Positions 36,091 through 47,188 of a stretch of 64,000 nt of DNA are shown here, one piece after another. Numbering within the stretch: the first letter of the stretch is position 1; each line of letters starts with the position of its first letter. A model generated the notes under the pieces. That model was not told the origin of the DNA and did not search any database. It saw only the letters and a list, made by a program, of their open reading frames with translations. The position numbers and the translations under genes are program-made. The stretch is from the NCBI GenBank assembly GCA_037074705.1, contig CM073590.1:165972746-166036745 (forward strand), in the 5' to 3' direction. The DNA is from Zhengitettix transpicula. Its lineage: Eukaryota > Arthropoda > Insecta > Orthoptera > Tetrigidae.

Positions 36091-37289
36091 CTGTGATCTG
36101 TGGAAAAGCAACAGGGACGAGGAAATCAGATCTGTGGCACGAGATTCCTTCTGGCATTCAGTCATCGATGGGATATCAGAGATAATTGTTGTATTCGATT
36201 GTACTGAATTATGTTTTTCTATTCATGTAAAAGTGTTCGCACTCCTGTGTGGTAGATCTGATTCATTCGTCAGAGTTTTTTAAAGGTACTGAATAACTTA
36301 AAATTTTCTTCTTTCCTTATACATTGAACTTTCCAAATACTCTATATTATTTTCTCGTGTCGTTAAGGGCAACGGAATCCCCCCCCCCCAATATTTCTCT
36401 AAAACTTTATGCTTTTTCAATTATTTTTTTCTGTTAGTAGACCAAGCCGAATGTTTTCACGCACATACTGCATTCAAAGAACTTTGGCTATGTGGACGCG
36501 AAAACTGAACTAAAGCGTCTGGTACGTGTTCCGTGCCGATAACGTCAAAGAAACCTTGGAGGGAATAGGATATTTTTGGATTAAGGACGAGTTCGTAGGG
36601 TTATAAAATGTGCGCATAAACTGGTAGTTTACAGAAATAAAAGGTACAATTAGGACCGAAGTACTGTAAATGGCAGGAAATTTGAAACATAGAAACGCAC
36701 AACTTGCCAATATCATCGTAAAATAGAAAAATAAATTAATTCAAATCAACTGATTGATGATAAAGAATGGTCATTGCTAAAGGACCGCATCTTTAATTAT
36801 AAAATGCCATGATCGTTTCAGTTGTCCAAATTGTAATATTATACGGTCCGGAAATGTGTACCTAAAAGAAAACAAAATGGTTTATGGCAAGTTATCGCGA
36901 AAAAGTAGACGATAAATTAAAAATTTTCGTAGTTCTTGAAACTATATTGTAATACTTCTTATGAGGATATGCAAAGGGGAGGTTATAAAAATATTGTTCG
37001 TTGAATCGGTATGCTGTGGACATAAAATGAAGAGATTATAATTCAACATCCGCTCTAACCAAAAACAAAATATTGGTAATAGTAACGTTCACAAGGAATG
37101 TTGAAGGCGCTCGTTTAATTCATACTTGTATCAAATTCAGGTTGTCATCTGCGTACCTTGACTGACTTTCATTTTATTAGTCACGAGTGTGACCCGAGAA
37201 ACCTTAATAAAACTGACAATTCACTCTAGAGGTATTTCCAGTTTAAAATACCAGACAAGCTTTCTTTGAGCCAGTGGCGTGGGCGTGAT
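33143..37289. other. non-coding stretch with microsatellite
   Basis: No gene is supported. The segment 34790-35420 is GC-richer and contains a donor-like AAGTGAGTG near 34938, but no convincing exon. The frames 33425-33769 minus and 34811-35056 minus have no motif. A C-run plus (TC)n lies at 36049-36087 and another C-run at 36379-36389. Confidence 0.45.
36049..36087 (+). repeat. poly-C followed by (TC)n microsatellite
   Basis: A run of C passes into an uninterrupted TC array. The frames 35936-36157 minus (repeated RE) and 36032-36283 plus (repeated SL) are produced by it. Confidence 0.9.
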
Positions 37290-37515
37290 TCAGAAATAGA
37301 GCAAGCGGCGATCAAAAAGTAAGGAGAATCTGGCGCCGAACTTATTGTCCCCGTGGGAAGACTGTAAATACTGCACGTGGTGTCGGCGGACTATTCGTGG
37401 CTGCACGTGCAGCCAAGTGCTTCATATTTACGATGTGCGGTGCATTACGTAATTGGCTTCTGCAGCTAGGAGCAGCTCGGCCCTTTTACGAGCCGAAACG
37501 TCATATTCTCCGCAA
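37290..37515. promoter_or_regulatory. GC-richer segment with palindromic E-box
   Basis: This compact CpG-richer segment in AT-rich DNA holds a CACGTG at 37375 and a perfect 16-bp palindrome GGCTGCACGTGCAGCC at 37399-37414, plus TTACGTAATT and CAAATGCAT strings. These are binding-site types for bHLH, bZIP and POU proteins. An enhancer role is inference only. Confidence 0.3.
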
Positions 37516-38430
37516 ATGCATACTGTTTGGATCGTTAAGCTCAGGCTGGTCGTCGCTTTTTTAACTTGCCTTGTTCCGCATCTACTTACACTTAACATCT
37601 TGTGGGTGTAAACAATACCTACTTTTCGGTTATAACATTCAAAGCCATTGCATTTAATATAGTCAACATGTATATATGAATGAAATTTTTTCTTTATTTA
37701 TATCATTTATAATGTAAACATAATTAATTACCCTCCAATACAATTAGTTTAAAAGATCAAGTTACAAATACCGCTAGTGTTCGATGTATGAACTTTTTCT
37801 AAGCACAGATAAAAATAGTGTACAAAAATTCGAAAATAAAGTTATCCTTCACTGAAATACTTTTCACTCCATAATCATAATCTTCTGTAATTAAAAAGGC
37901 TACACTAAACACAGAACTGATAAATGCAGGGCTCTTAAATTATTACATTAGAGCCCATTTAAGTTCAGTCTATCCAAGAGAGTTGTCTGACAGTTTTTGC
38001 GTCAACTCGTGGGATTTCCCCCGTATGGATATCCCTCGAATATCATGTTAATCTACTATATGTTGTTGTTTTTTCTTCTCAAAACACTTCAAATTGATTG
38101 ACCAAAGACTTATCATTAATATCTTGCTACTGAAATATGCCTTTGTTACTGTTTGAACAAATAAGTTGAATTGCTAGTGATGACTTTCGTGCATTTTAGA
38201 ATGACCCTTATAAATCGTCTGTCATAAATACAGATTAAGGATAGTGTTTTTTTCCTGTTAATGATTCATTGGTCTGTCGTTTCCAAAGGACTGCGGTTTA
38301 CTACTTGATTCTAATAATAGTACGGAATTTTCAGTTATATTTATCGTTGACAACGTTTCAAAAGTCACAGATATTTAGATCAATTATTTATCATAGATTG
38401 TTCTTCATATCCTTGAACCAAATTCAAATG
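37516..38430. other. AT-rich non-coding, nothing seen
   Basis: No gene, repeat copy or structured element was recognised. Confidence 0.5.
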
Positions 38431-38610
38431 TAATAATAAGATAAAATAGCCAAATACAGAGAAAAAAGTGATGATATAAATACCACAACATTTCTGGAAA
38501 CTTGAAGAAATGGTCAAAGTTTCCAGAAACGTTGTGTATGATCATTTCTTTTGTCTGAATTTGACTATTTTATGGCATTATAATTTTCAAAACAGGCGTA
38601 TTCTTTTTTT
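38431..38610. repeat. foldback family, short complete copy
   Basis: The left arm (TAATAAGATAAAATAGCC, GTGATGATATAAATACCAC, TTTCTGGAAACTT) is mirrored by the right arm (AAGTTTCCAGAAACGTTGTG, TCATTTCTTTTGTCTG, CTATTTTA). The centre is short and lacks the GCGACACAACT block of longer copies. A clear target-site duplication was not found here. Confidence 0.65.
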
Positions 38611-39221
38611 TATGTCTATATTAAAATGGTTTTTTTAGTTTTCACAATTGACATGCGTCAAATAAAATAATTTCAAAAACTTGTAATAATTACATTTTTA
38701 TGGTTACAACCTTTCTTGGTTCAATTAAATTATTATCGTCTTACGCTTCCGAGTTCTCCACAGATGCGTTGAATATTACTTAAAATGATGAACTGAGTTT
38801 TAAACAATTTATTGTTATAACAAATACAATAATTATGTAATCATAGTAATCCTGTGTATCTTTTCAGTTGCTTGGTGTAATTTGACCCAGTTAACATAAT
38901 ATTTTATTAGTTTTCCCCTAGTTCTTGTAAATTTTCTGTTCGGTTGTGTCCCAGGTAAATCGTCAGGTAGTTTAAGGACGAAATACGTAAGTAAGCTCTA
39001 TTTTTTGGCCGATTTTAATAAAACCTTAATATATCTGCCAAAACACTTGTCTAGTACTACACAATCTACACTTTTTATTTTTAATATAACAACGTTTCGT
39101 TGCTTCAATCTCGTTAGCGTTAAGTGAATAGTGGGCCTCAGATCCCCGTTCAAAAAAACTGTATGAGTTTAATAACTTGTTAAGTTTAGTTGCGCTAGTT
39201 TACTGTGTTAATTTGGAAAAC
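38611..39221. other. AT-rich non-coding, nothing seen
   Basis: No supported feature. Confidence 0.5.
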
Positions 39222-39345
39222 ACCTGAAGAAGTTACAAAGGTATCGAAACGTCGTCATAATAAAAATTAAAAATTAGAAGTGTCTGTAGGAGGTCATCAA
39301 TTGTTTTATTAATTCAAAACAGACGTTAAATTAAAACTTATAATC
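39222..39345 (+). repeat. PLE-like terminal fragment with hammerhead-like motif
   Basis: CTGAAGA at 39224-39230 is followed by GTTAC...GTATC and CGAAACGTCG. AGTGTCTGTAGGAGG and CAGACGTTAAATTAAAACTT come next. The fragment at 5801-5912 has the same order. Confidence 0.5.
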
Positions 39346-39559
39346 TAAAGTTGATCATTTTAATAAACCTTGTTTGTAACTTACTAAATTTTTAATCTGC
39401 TTCTCCCATCAGCCTAAGCATCAACTTTTTTGTTTTACTCCCTTGTCTCATATTGTCTACTAACTGTTAAATGCAAGAGATTTTTAATGACCTTGCTCTC
39501 ACTGCTTAAAATCAACTGATTTGTTGGGATTAAATCATATTCTTATATTTGCATTAAAC

Positions 39560-39800
39560 GTCTCCCTCACGAATTTCATCTCTGACAACAGTTCGACGCC
39601 CATTGCTAAATAAATTCTAAGTCAATCCGCCAAAACGGGGAAAATATTACCGAAGACATATGTCGAGATTCGCTGACGACTGTTGTTTACGCTATTCCTT
39701 TCACAGTACCGCTAATTCCCTAAGACGACTGCCAAACTCCACGATACAAAATGTCGCCATGTACCTCCTCAAATTTCGATCTCGTATGTGTTCGTTACAA
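39560..39800 (+). pseudogene. Jockey-type reverse transcriptase fragment around the F-A-D-D motif
   Basis: The frame from 39660 reads RFADDCCLRYSFHSTANSLR, then a stretch ending YLLKFRSRM. In Jockey-clade reverse transcriptases the catalytic [FY]ADD motif is followed by about 35-45 residues and a K-W-R-I-K-I-N block, which KFRSRM could represent. The upstream palm motifs are not readable. The expected continuation (N-x-x-K-T, then the thumb) is missing here and resumes at about 40485. The fragment and 40482-41065 are therefore probably one element split by an insertion. Confidence 0.45.
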
Positions 39801-39850
39801 AACTATTTCGATCAACTGGTTAATGTTTTTCTAAATAATTGAAAAATCTT

Positions 39851-40098
39851 AATGAATGCGTGTGACACCTGCATTAAACGTTTCTTCTATGCTATGATGA
39901 GATGATTAAACACTTTCACTTTCCTACAATGCCTAAATCCGCGCTAATTCCGTTAATTTCAAAAATTATACCTTCAAATTAATTATAAAAGCTGAACTGG
40001 CAGTGAACTGAACATCACTTGAAATCACGTGGGTGGTTCAGAAAATGTTCGGCCAAAGTAAAAACAGGTTTCTTGTCCGCTTCAATTGGGGATCTTTC
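39851..40098 (+). repeat. 248-bp direct repeat, copy 1
   Basis: It is nearly identical in order and length to 41367-41614. Shared blocks include AAATCCGCGCTAATTC, TTATACCTTCAAATTAATTA, TAAAAGCTGAACTG, CACGTGGGTGGTTC and CAGGTTTCTTGTCCGCTTCA. It lies inside the interruption of the Jockey element. Confidence 0.85.
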
Positions 40099-40481
40099 AA
40101 TTCTTCATTTTCCCCTCGGCCATAACCGTTGCTGGGAGTCCTGAATGATCCCCTTCGTAATCGGAAGTTCGACCGCGTTAGAATACAGCTGCCCACTCAT
40201 TTACTGTTAAAAACCATGTTGAATATTGAAGTTAACTTCTATTTTGTGTGTCTGGGTGCACCTTTCATAACGAAGGATTTTTGAACTGCTTGAAATATTG
40301 ATTTTATCCACTTTTACGCAAAACGGGCACTCAATTATTTCTCTTACTTACAACAAACATACATTTTAAAAAACTGATGAAAGTATAGTTGCCATCTATC
40401 AGATAATAATTCAACTGGGAATGTTATTTGTTCCCACTAGCGCCATCTCTGATATAATGAGAAGTTTTCGAACTACCCCCC

Positions 40482-41065
40482 CTGAAAATTGCCTTCACCC
40501 TTAAAACCAAACATTCTCTCAACCACTCCTTTCTGCACGGCACCAATTTACCTATCCAACAAACTACACCATACGTAGGCCTTATTCTCGATTTCAAATT
40601 ATCATGGAACCCTCACATAGCCCACATTCCTCAAGAATAAACAACAAAATAAAACAACTCTTCCCTCTCATCAACAGAAAATCTCCCATATCCCTTAGCA
40701 CCAAAAGACTCCTCTATCTATCCTTAATCCGCCTCATATTATTGTACTCATGTGCGATATGGGGATCCACTGCCTGTTCCCACTCCAACAAAATACAAAC
40801 CAAACAAAACAAAATTCTCCGTTTAATCTCAAATTCCCCCTGGTACCTTCGCAACTCAAATATCCACAAAGACTTTGAAATTCCCCTAATGCCTGCTATA
40901 ATTCATAAATCTACCAAGTCCTTAATAAATAGCTCCATCAACCATCCAAATCGAACCATTGAGCTCCTCTACAGTAACCCGCCCCCTCCTGCACAAATTC
41001 GCAGACTAAAACGTAAACTCCCAATTGATATCATCCTTCCTCTAAATCACTCCGGAATTACCTAA
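40482..41065 (+). pseudogene. Jockey-clade non-LTR retrotransposon, RT C-terminal part
   Basis: The frame at 40482-40640 reads LKIAFTLKTKHSLNHSF and then PYVGLILDFKLSWNPHI, the Y-[LV]-G-[LV]-x-L-D-x-x-L-x-W block of Jockey reverse transcriptases. After a frameshift near 40620 the frame to 41065 continues through RLLYLSLIRLILLYSCAIWG, matching the Y-x-x-x-[IL]-x-[PL]-x-x-x-Y-x-x-x-x-W-G block, then NKILRLISNSPWYLRNSNIH, matching the highly conserved [AS]-P-W-[YF]-V-x-N. The downstream part ends in a basic segment QIRRLKRKLP. These motifs make the family secure. The element is dead: one frameshift, no 5' half, no endonuclease and no clear tail. Intact elements insert by target-primed reverse transcription. 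Confidence 0.8.
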
Positions 41066-41366
41066 CTCTAACCCTCACCTACCTCCTGGCACTACATACT
41101 CCCTAAATATCCGTTCTTCCTATCTTCCACCATAACCTCCTTAACGCTTTTCAAACATGAAGTTTCCCCGATGACCAGATCGAACCCTAACATCATGCCG
41201 GATAATATGTTAATATGTGGTTAACAAGTTAGTCGGTTTCTCTCGTCTCTAACTTGGAATGACAAGGGTCACATCCAAGACGCCACGTTAACATGCTAAA
41301 AATTTACAAATTGTAAATACCTCTATTATGTTTTATTTGTTAAATATTTACAATTGTAAATACTTT
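41066..41366 (+). other. 3' flank of the Jockey remnant
   Basis: It begins C-rich, as the element is, and becomes AT-rich by about 41300. This is probably the element's 3' UTR. No poly-A or target-site duplication is identified. A short TTTACAAATTGTAAA-type inverted repeat lies at 41307-41360. Confidence 0.4.
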
Positions 41367-41614
41367 TATGAATGCTTGTGATACCTGCATTTAGGCTTTA
41401 GTATTAATGTATGCTGAGATGATTAAACTCATCACTTTCCTAGAATGCATAAATCCGCGCTAATTCTGTTAATTTCAAAAATTATACCTTCAAATTAATT
41501 ATAAAAGCTGAACTGACAATGAACTGAACGTCAGTTGAAACCACGTGGGTGGTTCGGAAAATGTTCGGCCTAAGTTTAAACAGGTTTCTTGTCCGCTTCA
41601 TTTGGGGATCTTTC
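41367..41614 (+). repeat. 248-bp direct repeat, copy 2
   Basis: This is the partner of 39851-40098, in the same orientation and 1.5 kb away. The copies differ by scattered substitutions only. Confidence 0.85.
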
Positions 41615-41839
41615 TTTTTTCAATTATTATCACAACTGTAAAGTCTCCGGTCTGAGTTAATTTTAATTTTAAAAAACCTGAAACGGAAAACAAGAGCGTA
41701 AACAGCTATTCCCAACAAAACTCAGAGATCCTACTATTTTTCTTTATCTTGAAACTAATTCTCACGCCCTTAGTATATTATTAACTAGTCGTTTCCTTTG
41801 CACCTGACTTTACAAGCGACTGCTGTGTGCGAATTGCAG

Positions 41840-42290
41840 CTTTGAGACGTGTTTAATGGTCTATTCAATTCGTGCTGTCTTACTTCCGGTTGGTCTGAAT
41901 CATTCTGTATCGTTCATATGTCAGATTTGCGCTAAACTTCGGGACCTAATTAACCTGCAGTCAGTTTGTTCGAGATTGAGCCGGTGCAATGGAGTCCCGG
42001 ACAGTTGGCTGTTGTGTTGTGTCTGGACGCTGGCGCCGCACTATTTATACGGCGAGATGGCACCTTTATCCGTCGGCCGCTCTGCAAGGTTAATTACGCG
42101 AGGCGCGCCTAACACACGCAGCTCATTAGTTAAGTTCTGTGGGCGTGCCAGGGAGCCTACATACGTCACCAGCCAGCGGGGAGGTCTGACTATTAATACC
42201 CGGCCCGACCCGACAGCCAGCCGGCCCGAACACTCATTCACATTGCTAGCTTATGTAACGCCTTATCTAATTAAACCGCACTGATTTCTT
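41840..42290. promoter_or_regulatory. CpG-rich island with homeodomain-like sites
   Basis: This is one of the most GC- and CpG-rich stretches of the window (GGCGCGCC at about 42102, CGGCCCGACCCG at about 42202). It is peppered with TAATTA or ATTAG cores (41949, 42091, 42125, 42271). The open frame 41856-42284 has no known domain and is probably a by-product of GC content. A promoter, enhancer or unrecognised 5' exon are all possible. Confidence 0.35.
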
Positions 42291-43071
42291 GCGCAACTGT
42301 TTCACGTGTGATGAGTTTCGATAGATTTTTCATTGTCGTCGTAACATTACAGTTGCAGAAATAGATTCATCAAATAATGTATTGACGGACAAATAAAAGA
42401 TTACTTTTAATATCACGTGAGAAATTGCAGTTTGGGGATCACTATCATTGTGACTAGTTTACTTGTTTATAAAGTTCTTGTAGTCATGGACGTGTTTCTA
42501 TAAGCCGTGCAACACAATATCGAGAATTGCTGTAGAACACCCTTTCTTAATGCCCGAAAACGTTCATATTACTTGTCCCACTGTCGCCCGTTTCGTGCAA
42601 AATCGTAGCCCTTACAGTAAAATTATTTTGGTCTCAGGTTTTTTTAAAAAAATTTCAAACTTGGAAAGGATTGTGGAGAAGTATGTGCCACTTTAATTTC
42701 ATCACGAGAGAAAGTACTACACTCGTACCACGAAATGATGAGTTTCGTGACAGATCTAGGTTCCCAATTTTTATTTTTCCGGAGAAATTAACGTGCAATT
42801 ATGAAACAATATCAGTTAGATAAAGAGTTCGTAGGAACCAACCCCCCAGACCTCCAATAAATTCTTAAAGACCGTTTTCGACAGAGTCCAATAAGATATG
42901 CAAGGTCAAACGTGTAATGGTGTATCGATGTCCGAGAGGATTTCCTCAAGCAGAATATGTATGACCTTCACATCACTGAACACTTTATCACCGCCAACTT
43001 AAATTTTTCTTCATATGGTTGTATTACGTTTTTGTTTTATGATTTTAGTATGACGTTCAAATTTGTTAATA
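42291..43071. other. non-coding, nothing seen
   Basis: No feature could be supported. Confidence 0.5.
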
Positions 43072-43260
43072 GCCGGCCTGCTGTGGTGTAGTGGTCAGCG
43101 TCATTGCCACACATCACAGTAGTGCCGGGTTCGAATCCCGGCGATAGCTTAGATGTTGTTTGTTTCTCCACTGTCATCACTGGAGAGTTTCCTGCCAACG
43201 TCAGTAAAAAAATAACACCTCTGTTCCTAAGCCAGCACATTGACCTATAGTATATTCTAA
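43072..43260 (+). repeat. tRNA-derived SINE, copy 4
   Basis: The head CTGTGGTGTAGTGGTCAGCG and B box GGTTCGAATCC (43128-43138) are intact and close to tRNA consensus. The 3' part is decayed. The minus frame 43037-43273 is the SINE read backwards. Confidence 0.85.
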
Positions 43261-45420
43261 TTCTGATTGTCAAGTTAAAAAAATATACAAAAACATTGTT
43301 AATTATCTCTTAATATTTCTTCCTAGTAGATGACAAATGCCAATTTTTTGTGTTGTTATTGAAAATGGTGGCATCCGACAGTTGATAATCCCTTCTATAG
43401 CTCTCCGCTCGAGTTAATAATTGACAACATACTCAATTCACTGGGAACAATTTTTAACATGACAGCAATCGTACGCACTCTCGTAACAACATTACCGTTA
43501 TCATCATCTAATAATTTCATTAAATGACATATGGCAATTAACGCATTTTATTACATTCAATATTGATTTTTAAATCACATTTTTTGGCCATTTTCAACAG
43601 CATAATGAAATTGTAATTAAACTACGAAACACAGGAATTCAAATTCGATGTGGAATAATGTCATGCAGAATCCATGTCATAATTAATTGGTTTATGGTTG
43701 GTGTTACAGTTAATTAAATTAGCTAATTTTGACCAATAAATTATGTGCAGAAATATAACGTTAATTGTTTTTAAAATATTTAATTTAACATATTTTTAAT
43801 ATCTAAAATAAAAATGAAACATTTTAATTATGTAAAAGAAAAACTTTATGTTCATAAGATTATATATAGATACTGAATTGGGCAGCTTCAATTAATATAA
43901 ATAATAATCATTCAGATAAATATACTGATTAATTGGAAAAATTCTTAGACCTTGGTTATGCGATCGTATTTTTGGTATAGGCCTAACTCACGAACACTCC
44001 TGGTATGGAAATCGTGTCTTAGGGAGAAACGATGAACTCGAGATGGGAAGTTGTTGTGTGGCTTCGAACATGAACCTTGAAGTTCAACATCATTCTGTTA
44101 TTATTAATTTGTGAACTCCTTTATATAATCTATAAGCTTTCTCTTTATGTTCTTCAAGATTCCGTACCGCAATCGTTCAGTTTCCGGAATTTCTTGAAAT
44201 TTTACGGTACTTGTTTTCCTTCTTTCTGCTTTTCTCCTTTCTCAGATATTAACACTTAAATATATTAAAATTTTATTTTATATATATATTATAAATTACA
44301 ATAAAAATATATTTATTCATGTTGTAGAAGCGTTTGAATTCTATTTGAATCCAAACCATTTGTGAATAAGATAGATTAGTACAATATGAAAAGTTTTGCA
44401 TTGAACAAACTTATAGTTTATACGGATACGTCTTTAATAAAAGTATACGGTCACTCGGTATAAACGGTAATTATCAAGTTCAAGGTCGCATACAATCGTA
44501 ACTGTTAGTAAACAAACAGCTTAATTTTTTTAAAAAAAACATTATTACTTAACTCAACAATAATATATTATAAAAAATTATGCAGTTATTGCCGGAATAC
44601 ATTGAATAAAATAAGTATTCATATTGTTCTCGATTGTAGGGACCGCAAACAAAATATATTCGGGAAGTGCGTAAATAAATGCATTTAAGTGACCATCCTG
44701 CTTATAGTTAATATGTAGACTTTTTTATGAAGCGATAATTACAACCTTTGATACTTCTGCTTTTGTTATACTAACTTAATGGAATCATAAAAATTCCAGT
44801 AAAATCTGACTTGTTAAATTTCAAACAGCATTAATTGTACAAAATGAGTTGTTTGCGTTGAATGAGGTTAACTTTCCAATTTAGGATTGCGAAATTTGTA
44901 ATTAGTTTTACGTTATCGTTTGCAACCGTTTTTCATTCGGCGACAGTCCGTTTTAATTATTTTTTCAAGGAAACGTACTTATAGAAGCTTCTGTAAAATA
45001 AGTAATAACGTTTCAAACCGTAATGTTGCTTACAATACAAACTTTGCAATGAAATAACAGATCTTGGCACGTGAATGTAAAAACAAATATTACATACATA
45101 ATGTGGAAAAAAATATAATGGTAACAGTTATTTAATATTTGATTGTTAGACCTAAGAAGTCTTTCGTGCACATACTTTTCGAGTTTATAACTGAAACACA
45201 TTAATATAAATTTTATAGCATGACGCTTAATCACAATTTGTATTTCCAAATAACCGAATCAAATTTTCCAACAATTGGAGGCTGTAAAATGTAAGCGATA
45301 TTCTTGCGGAAAAGTTCCAAATATTTTTTTTGTAATTTGTAAGATTGATTTTTCCATCAGCGCCATAATTTTATAGCTTACGATTATAATTGAATTATAC
45401 AAGCGTCTTTAATAATTCTA
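43261..45420. other. AT-rich non-coding stretch
   Basis: No gene or repeat family is recognised. The frame 45013-45249 minus lacks any motif. Confidence 0.5.
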
Positions 45421-45494
45421 TTTGTCATTTTTGTTACAGGTAAGTAGCCGCAACCAGGCTGACACATTTTACAAATATTTATACCATGGTAAGT
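45421..45494 (+). promoter_or_regulatory. candidate recursive splice site / recursive-splice exon
   Basis: A pyrimidine-rich tract and TTACAG (ending at 45439) are followed immediately by GTAAGT (45440-45445). This is the juxtaposed acceptor-donor of a recursive splice site. A second donor, GTAAGT, starts at 45489, defining a 49-nt potential exon 45440-45488 that begins with a regenerated 5' splice site. The exon is open in only one frame (VSSRNQADTFYKYLYH). Such sites mark very long introns, and the 17202 donor is about 28 kb upstream on the same strand. The strings are seen; function and the link to the upstream exon are inference. Confidence 0.4.
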
Positions 45495-45707
45495 GATCAA
45501 CATTGATTTAATCTGGTACTTAGTCATCCTGTTGTCGGAGTGATCAGGCACTTCACACCGTAATTAAGAGTAGACGACGAAAATATTATTCCGAAGAAGT
45601 TCAGAGCACAGAAACAGAAATTTAACCCTCCGGTCTTACTCTGACATTGAACTAGGATACAGCACACTTTACACTAAATAACTGCGAATACTTAAATGCT
45701 GTCGAAA

Positions 45708-46242
45708 CAATTAAGTTTTTATCGTAATTCATAAACAATATTTTTATTTTATTAGTTATACCAAATAAATGGATGAAACCTTCTCGGATTTCTAGCCGTG
45801 TGAGCTTCAAAACATCCAATGAAAATTATAGTTTCATAAATTCCACTGAACCAATATCTGATCTATAATGTGTGACAGGATCAGTACGACTTAATTGAAT
45901 GAATGTCAAGTGTTAAATAATTATTGGCCAAACAAGTAAGAAAATAATGTTTAATGAACACAAAATTATCAAAGATTGAAGTCTTTCCCGGTGTAGTTGT
46001 TCAATAAATAGTTCTCTGTATTCAAATATATTTTAAATACAAATATGTGCATGAATTAAGTCCTACTGATCCTGTCACACGTCTGAGATCATATATTGGT
46101 TCAGTGGAATTTATGAAACTATAATTTTCATTGGATGTTTTTAAGCTCACACGGCTAGAAATCCGAGAAGGTTTCATCCATTTATTTGGTATAACTAATA
46201 AAATAAAAATATTGTTTATGAATTACGATAAAAACTTAATTG
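45708..46242. repeat. long inverted repeat, 189-bp arms
   Basis: Arms 45708-45896 and 46054-46242 are near-perfect reverse complements separated by 157 bp. The outer ends are CAATTAAGTTTTTATCG and its mirror. No clear target-site duplication flanks the outer ends. A transcript across it would form a long hairpin. It could be a MITE-like DNA element or a recent local inverted duplication. Confidence 0.9.
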
Positions 46243-46383
46243 TATTCACTATTTATTGACCACGAAATTGTTCGCTGTAGAACATCTTTGATTTGATTTA
46301 ACTAAATTTACTACATTATCACAAAATTGAAAAAAAAATGTAAAACTAAAATCTAGTTCTAAATATCTTTGTTATTTTGATAC

Positions 46384-46440
46384 CTGAAGGCGTCCTAATT
46401 TTAGGACGAAACGTTGCATTTAAAAATGCAGGTTTTGTAA
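46384..46440 (+). repeat. hammerhead-like motif, best-paired stem II
   Basis: CTGAAGG is followed by GTCCTA, a short loop, TAGGAC and CGAAACGT. Stem II is perfect over six pairs. A TGCATTT/AAATGCA hairpin follows directly, where stem III would lie. It shares CGAAACGT with the other motifs in the window. Confidence 0.45.
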
Positions 46441-47188
46441 CTTGTAATTTTCATTACATTGTATATTAATATTTATGATTTCAGATAATTTTTTATTTAA
46501 ATACTACACAGTGCAAAATTGGTATAATTCCACTTTTTGTGTTATGATATTTTATTTCGGTTAATGAGGCTCAAAAATGAGTATGCTTAGTAAATAAATG
46601 AATTTCTGTTATCTGTGTTACAAAAAATGATGATACGAAAGTTGTCAACCAAAGTAGCAACTGGTCTATACTTCAACGTTCAGTTTCTGTATCCATAGCT
46701 GAATGTTTGATGACATGAAATACTATGATTGCAATTCCTGCTACACAACTCAAAGTAAAGGTCTTTATAACCCCGAATAAAAAAATATATGTCCAATATC
46801 AAATTCCTCATTGATAAAGAATCTGTCGTCACAAAACATATCGATTGGAACCATTCCTTAGATTGGCAAACTGCTAAGAGATTTTAGATGTTGACACTAA
46901 GTAATATTCTGGAATTATATCCGAAATTCTGTATATAAACTTTAACATCACTACAATTAACGTTACTATGAAACTCGACAATAAATATTCTCCCTTGCTT
47001 TTAAACTAATTTATTTGCTTTTATCTTTGTTTTTGAGTTCCTCTCCTGGTTTGTGTGGCTTGTCGTTCTTATGGCTCTTACGAGTTTTCATCACCTTACT
47101 AAATCAACGAGGATTGCTTAAACGTTGTGTGGGATTTACTTTATCACTTAATTTTGTCTTTTTAATGGCTGATCACCATGCTTCGCCT
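46441..47188. other. non-coding, nothing seen
   Basis: No supported feature. The frame at 47015-47233 runs into the tandem array. Confidence 0.5.

Noticed and set aside
35936..36283. Frames rich in RE or SL dipeptides
   Set aside because: They are translations of the (TC)n microsatellite.
41856..42284. 142-codon frame in a CpG-rich island
   Set aside because: Same reasoning; stops are rare there because GC is high.
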